15,363 bases of DNA from assembly GCA_000437675.1 (NCBI GenBank), contig FR901810.1:73802-89164 (forward strand), read 5' to 3'. The notes below the pieces were generated by a model that saw only the letters and a program-made list of their open reading frames with translations, ran no database searches and was not told where the DNA came from. Both the position numbers and the translations under genes were made by a program. Source of the DNA: Prevotella sp. CAG:891 (lineage in GTDB: Bacteria; Bacteroidota; Bacteroidia; Bacteroidales; Bacteroidaceae). Positions 13,576 through 15,363 of the stretch are shown here, piece by piece; the stretch's first letter is position 1; every line of letters begins with the position of its first letter.

Positions 13576-14223
13576 CTAAAAGTCGGCCACATTGACCAAA
13601 CGCGCAGAGTGCAGAAAGTCGGAGGGCAGAATCAAGTGGTCGAAGTCCAGTCCCGGTAAATGGTATTCATGCCGTTCGTTACCGATGAGCGGATAGGCCG
13701 CAGCCCGGAAACAGAAGTCAATCAGTTCGCAGCAGTACATGGCCGTGGTGTCGCGGTCGTCGTAGTCGTGGTCAAACAGTGTGCCACGGGCAAACACCTC
13801 GTAAGCCTTGGCTGCTGCCGCCCGTGCCGCATCGCCATTTTGCGGACGCATCACCTTGCCGCACGAAGCATGGATAGCATTGAAAAACCGCTCCGGCGTT
13901 TCCATTTTCACCCGGTCGAGGTCGCCCGGAAAGTCAGGTTCGTCGGGCACAGCATGAATGATGCGCAATGCCCCGGCCGAATCAGCCACAATGCCTATGT
14001 GTGAAAACCGCCCGTCCGAATCAGCCGCCCTCACCGCACGGCTTGTCAGTCCGTTGCCCTGCCGAAACACCACATCGCCCGCTTTCAGCAGCGTGTGTTC
14101 CGGCAGTATGCTTTGTGCCGTCGGCGTTTGTTGGCAAGCCGCCAAGTGCAAAAGGATAAGCACAGCGCAGGTTCCTTTAAGGAGAAGGTCGGTAAGCCTG
14201 TTCTGTAAGATACCGATTGTCAT
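13576..14223 (-). CDS. YiiX-like permuted papain-fold lipoprotein
   Basis: Likely member of the YiiX/permuted NlpC-P60 group (Peptidase_C92 type), cysteine hydrolases in which the catalytic His comes before the Cys. The product has 215 residues from the ATG at 14223. A frame from TTG at 14241 is excluded because that codon falls inside the promoter -7 box. The signal reaches LLHLAAC with Cys30 as the lipidation site. Family motifs are AGDVVFRQG (48-56), FSHIGIV with His75 (73-79), ALRIIHAVP (85-93) and YCCELIDFCF with Cys164 and Glu166 (163-172). The usual motif is YCSEL, so Cys165 replaces Ser. Substrates of the family are poorly known; amide or ester bonds in peptidoglycan or lipid-linked molecules are candidates. 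The gene is visibly GC-richer than pflB. The DUF4878-type lipoprotein gene follows it on the same strand. Confidence 0.86.
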   Translation of the reverse strand: MTIGILQNRLTDLLLKGTCAVLILLHLAACQQTPTAQSILPEHTLLKAGDVVFRQGNGLTSRAVRAADSDGRFSHIGIVADSAGALRIIHAVPDEPDFPGDLDRVKMETPERFFNAIHASCGKVMRPQNGDAARAAAAKAYEVFARGTLFDHDYDDRDTTAMYCCELIDFCFRAAAYPLIGNERHEYHLPGLDFDHLILPSDFLHSARLVNVADF

Positions 14224-14238
14224 AGTCAAAGGTTTTTG

Positions 14239-14270
14239 CAAATTTATGATTTATGGAGAGTATTGGCAAA
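14239..14270 (-). promoter_or_regulatory. Promoter of the YiiX-like gene
   Basis: On the minus strand, TTTG (14270-14267), a 20-base spacer and TAAATTTG (14246-14239) match the Bacteroidota consensus in full. Transcription from about 14234 leaves only about 10 nt before the ATG at 14223, a near-leaderless message. Two TTTGCAAA palindromes (14235-14242 and 14273-14280) overlap or flank it. Confidence 0.75.
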
Positions 14271-14319
14271 TATTTGCAAACTTTTTTTGAAAACCTGCAA
14301 GCAGTTTCAGTGAATAATC

Positions 14320-14352
14320 TTGACCAATAATCCGTTTAATTTATTAACTTCG
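14320..14352 (+). promoter_or_regulatory. Probable promoter of the cytoplasmic TPR gene
   Basis: TAACTTCG (14345-14352) fits TAnnTTTG at seven of eight bases, with TTG (14320-14322) 22 bases upstream as a -33 candidate. A start near 14357 gives a leader of about 26 nt to the ATG at 14383. Confidence 0.5.
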
Positions 14353-14382
14353 CGCCAAGTAATCAAATTAAATCTTACGCTT

Positions 14383-15333
14383 ATGGGATTTTTTTCTTCC
14401 ATTTTCGGAACACCTCAAACCTCGGAAGAGGGTAAATTCGATACCTTGCGCGACGATGGTGTACGCGCCATGCAGATGGGCGAACTGCCTTATGCCGAAA
14501 AGTGCCTGAAGGCTGCGCTCGAACTGCGCGACGACGATAAAACCAAAGCTTTTTTGGCCGAAGTTTACCTACACATGAATCAATACGATGCCGCCCTTCC
14601 CCTGCTCGAAGTACTTTGTGCGGCTCACCCCGACGATAAGGAGCTGAACCTGCTTTGGGCGCAGACGCTCGGTAAACTTGAAAAATGGGAAAAGCAGCGC
14701 GACGTATGTGCCGCTTTGCTCAAGACCGATGCCACCGAAGCCCGTGCACTCTACCTCTCGGCACAGGCTGAAAAGGGTTTGGGCGATTACCTCACCGCCA
14801 TTGTTCACCTCACGCAGTGTACCACGCTCCGTCCCGATTTTCATTCAGCCCGTTTGCTCCGTGCCCAAGTGCTCGAAGCCATGGGGCAGTGGAACGAAGT
14901 GCTGGCTGACACCGAGGCACTGGTTGAAACCAATCCCGAAAACGAGGAGTACCAATTCAGTCATGCCCGCGCCCTGAGCCACGTGGGACGCGAAGACGAA
15001 GCCATTCAGCAGTTCGAAGCCGTGTTGCAGCTCAACCCCTTCAACCGCGAAGCCACCCTGTGTCTGGGGCGTTTGTACGAAAGCACTTCGCGTCGCGACA
15101 AGGCTCTGAAGCTCTACACCGAGGCCATCGACCTCATGCCCGATTTTGCTGAGGCCTACAAGGCGCGTGGTGGCGTGAAGCATCAGCTCAAGGACGATGC
15201 CGGTGCTGCCGAAGACTTGAAACGCTCGCTCGAACTGGCTCCCGAAAAGGCCGCAGAACTTGATGGCGAATACACCAACGTCGAGAACGAAATGAACCAG
15301 CGTTACCGCAACCTGAACCCCTACGGTTTTTAA
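14383..15333 (+). CDS. Cytoplasmic tetratricopeptide-repeat protein
   Basis: The product has 316 residues from the ATG at 14383. An upstream in-frame TTG at 14320 coincides with the promoter -33 element and is rejected. There is no signal peptide: MGFFSSIFGTPQTSEEGKF is only mildly hydrophobic, so it is probably cytoplasmic or peripherally membrane-bound by that short N-terminus. About eight TPR units follow, for example DGVRAMQMGELPYAEKCLKAALELRDDD, ALSHVGREDEAIQQFEAVLQLNPFN, LGRLYESTSRRDKALKLYTEAIDLMPD and AYKARGGVKHQLKDDAGAAEDLKRSLELAPE. The units cover residues about 20-300, so the protein is almost wholly a protein-binding scaffold; no catalytic motif is seen. The short tail ends QRYRNLNPYGF. 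It is transcribed away from the YiiX-like gene with about 160 bases between the start codons. The binding partner is unknown. Confidence 0.88.
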   Translation: MGFFSSIFGTPQTSEEGKFDTLRDDGVRAMQMGELPYAEKCLKAALELRDDDKTKAFLAEVYLHMNQYDAALPLLEVLCAAHPDDKELNLLWAQTLGKLEKWEKQRDVCAALLKTDATEARALYLSAQAEKGLGDYLTAIVHLTQCTTLRPDFHSARLLRAQVLEAMGQWNEVLADTEALVETNPENEEYQFSHARALSHVGREDEAIQQFEAVLQLNPFNREATLCLGRLYESTSRRDKALKLYTEAIDLMPDFAEAYKARGGVKHQLKDDAGAAEDLKRSLELAPEKAAELDGEYTNVENEMNQRYRNLNPYGF

Positions 15334-15363
15334 ATGCCCAATCAATGAAGTCGTCTGAACTTT

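Overview
The window comes from a member of the Bacteroidales, most likely Prevotellaceae or a close relative. Four things point there. The energising genes run exbB-exbD-exbD-tonB, with a TonB that carries the Bacteroidota-type N-terminus (FEGRNKEYGAYRHR). A lone PstS-like lipoprotein follows. Starts lack Shine-Dalgarno sequences. Promoters match the Bacteroidota consensus (TTTG, about 19-21 nt, TAnnTTTG) rather than the sigma-70 one. The genus is inferred from recall of gene order and protein style, not from a search.

Left part (1-4714, + strand): a coiled-coil lipoprotein of unknown role is followed by a long AT-rich gap with a TATCTTTG promoter element. Then comes a tight operon for the proton-motive-force-driven TonB machine (ExbB, two different ExbDs, TonB), closed by a 15-bp UUCG-tetraloop hairpin terminator. 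Centre-left (4715-7820, + strand): a PstS-like phosphate-binding lipoprotein has its own promoter, and its stop codon lies inside a three-copy 55-bp tandem repeat. A secreted TPR protein follows, with its own promoter, a stem-loop at the start of its leader and a strong terminator. Centre (7821-10030, + strand): a structured intergenic region with a second terminator-like hairpin and a four-copy 11-bp repeat array leads into a secreted GH109-type, NAD-dependent Gfo/Idh/MocA protein with an unusual Lys/Ala-rich tail.

Right part (10031-14280, - strand): pyruvate formate-lyase (pflB) has a clear promoter, an upstream FNR/CRP-like palindrome and bounding terminators, but no adjacent activase gene in view. 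Next are a small DUF4878-type lipoprotein and a YiiX-like permuted papain-fold lipoprotein. The latter has a near-perfect promoter that places its start only about 10 nt downstream of transcription initiation. A cytoplasmic TPR protein is divergently transcribed at the right edge (+ strand).

The genes fit an anaerobic host-associated or gut lifestyle: TonB-driven nutrient import, glycan processing in the periplasm and mixed-acid fermentation through PFL. I see no CRISPR array, rRNA, tRNA, transposase or phage gene. No wholly new system is evident. The features most worth a second look are the 11-bp helically phased array before the GH109 gene, the 55-bp repeat across a stop codon, the Lys/Ala tail, and the palindrome upstream of pflB.
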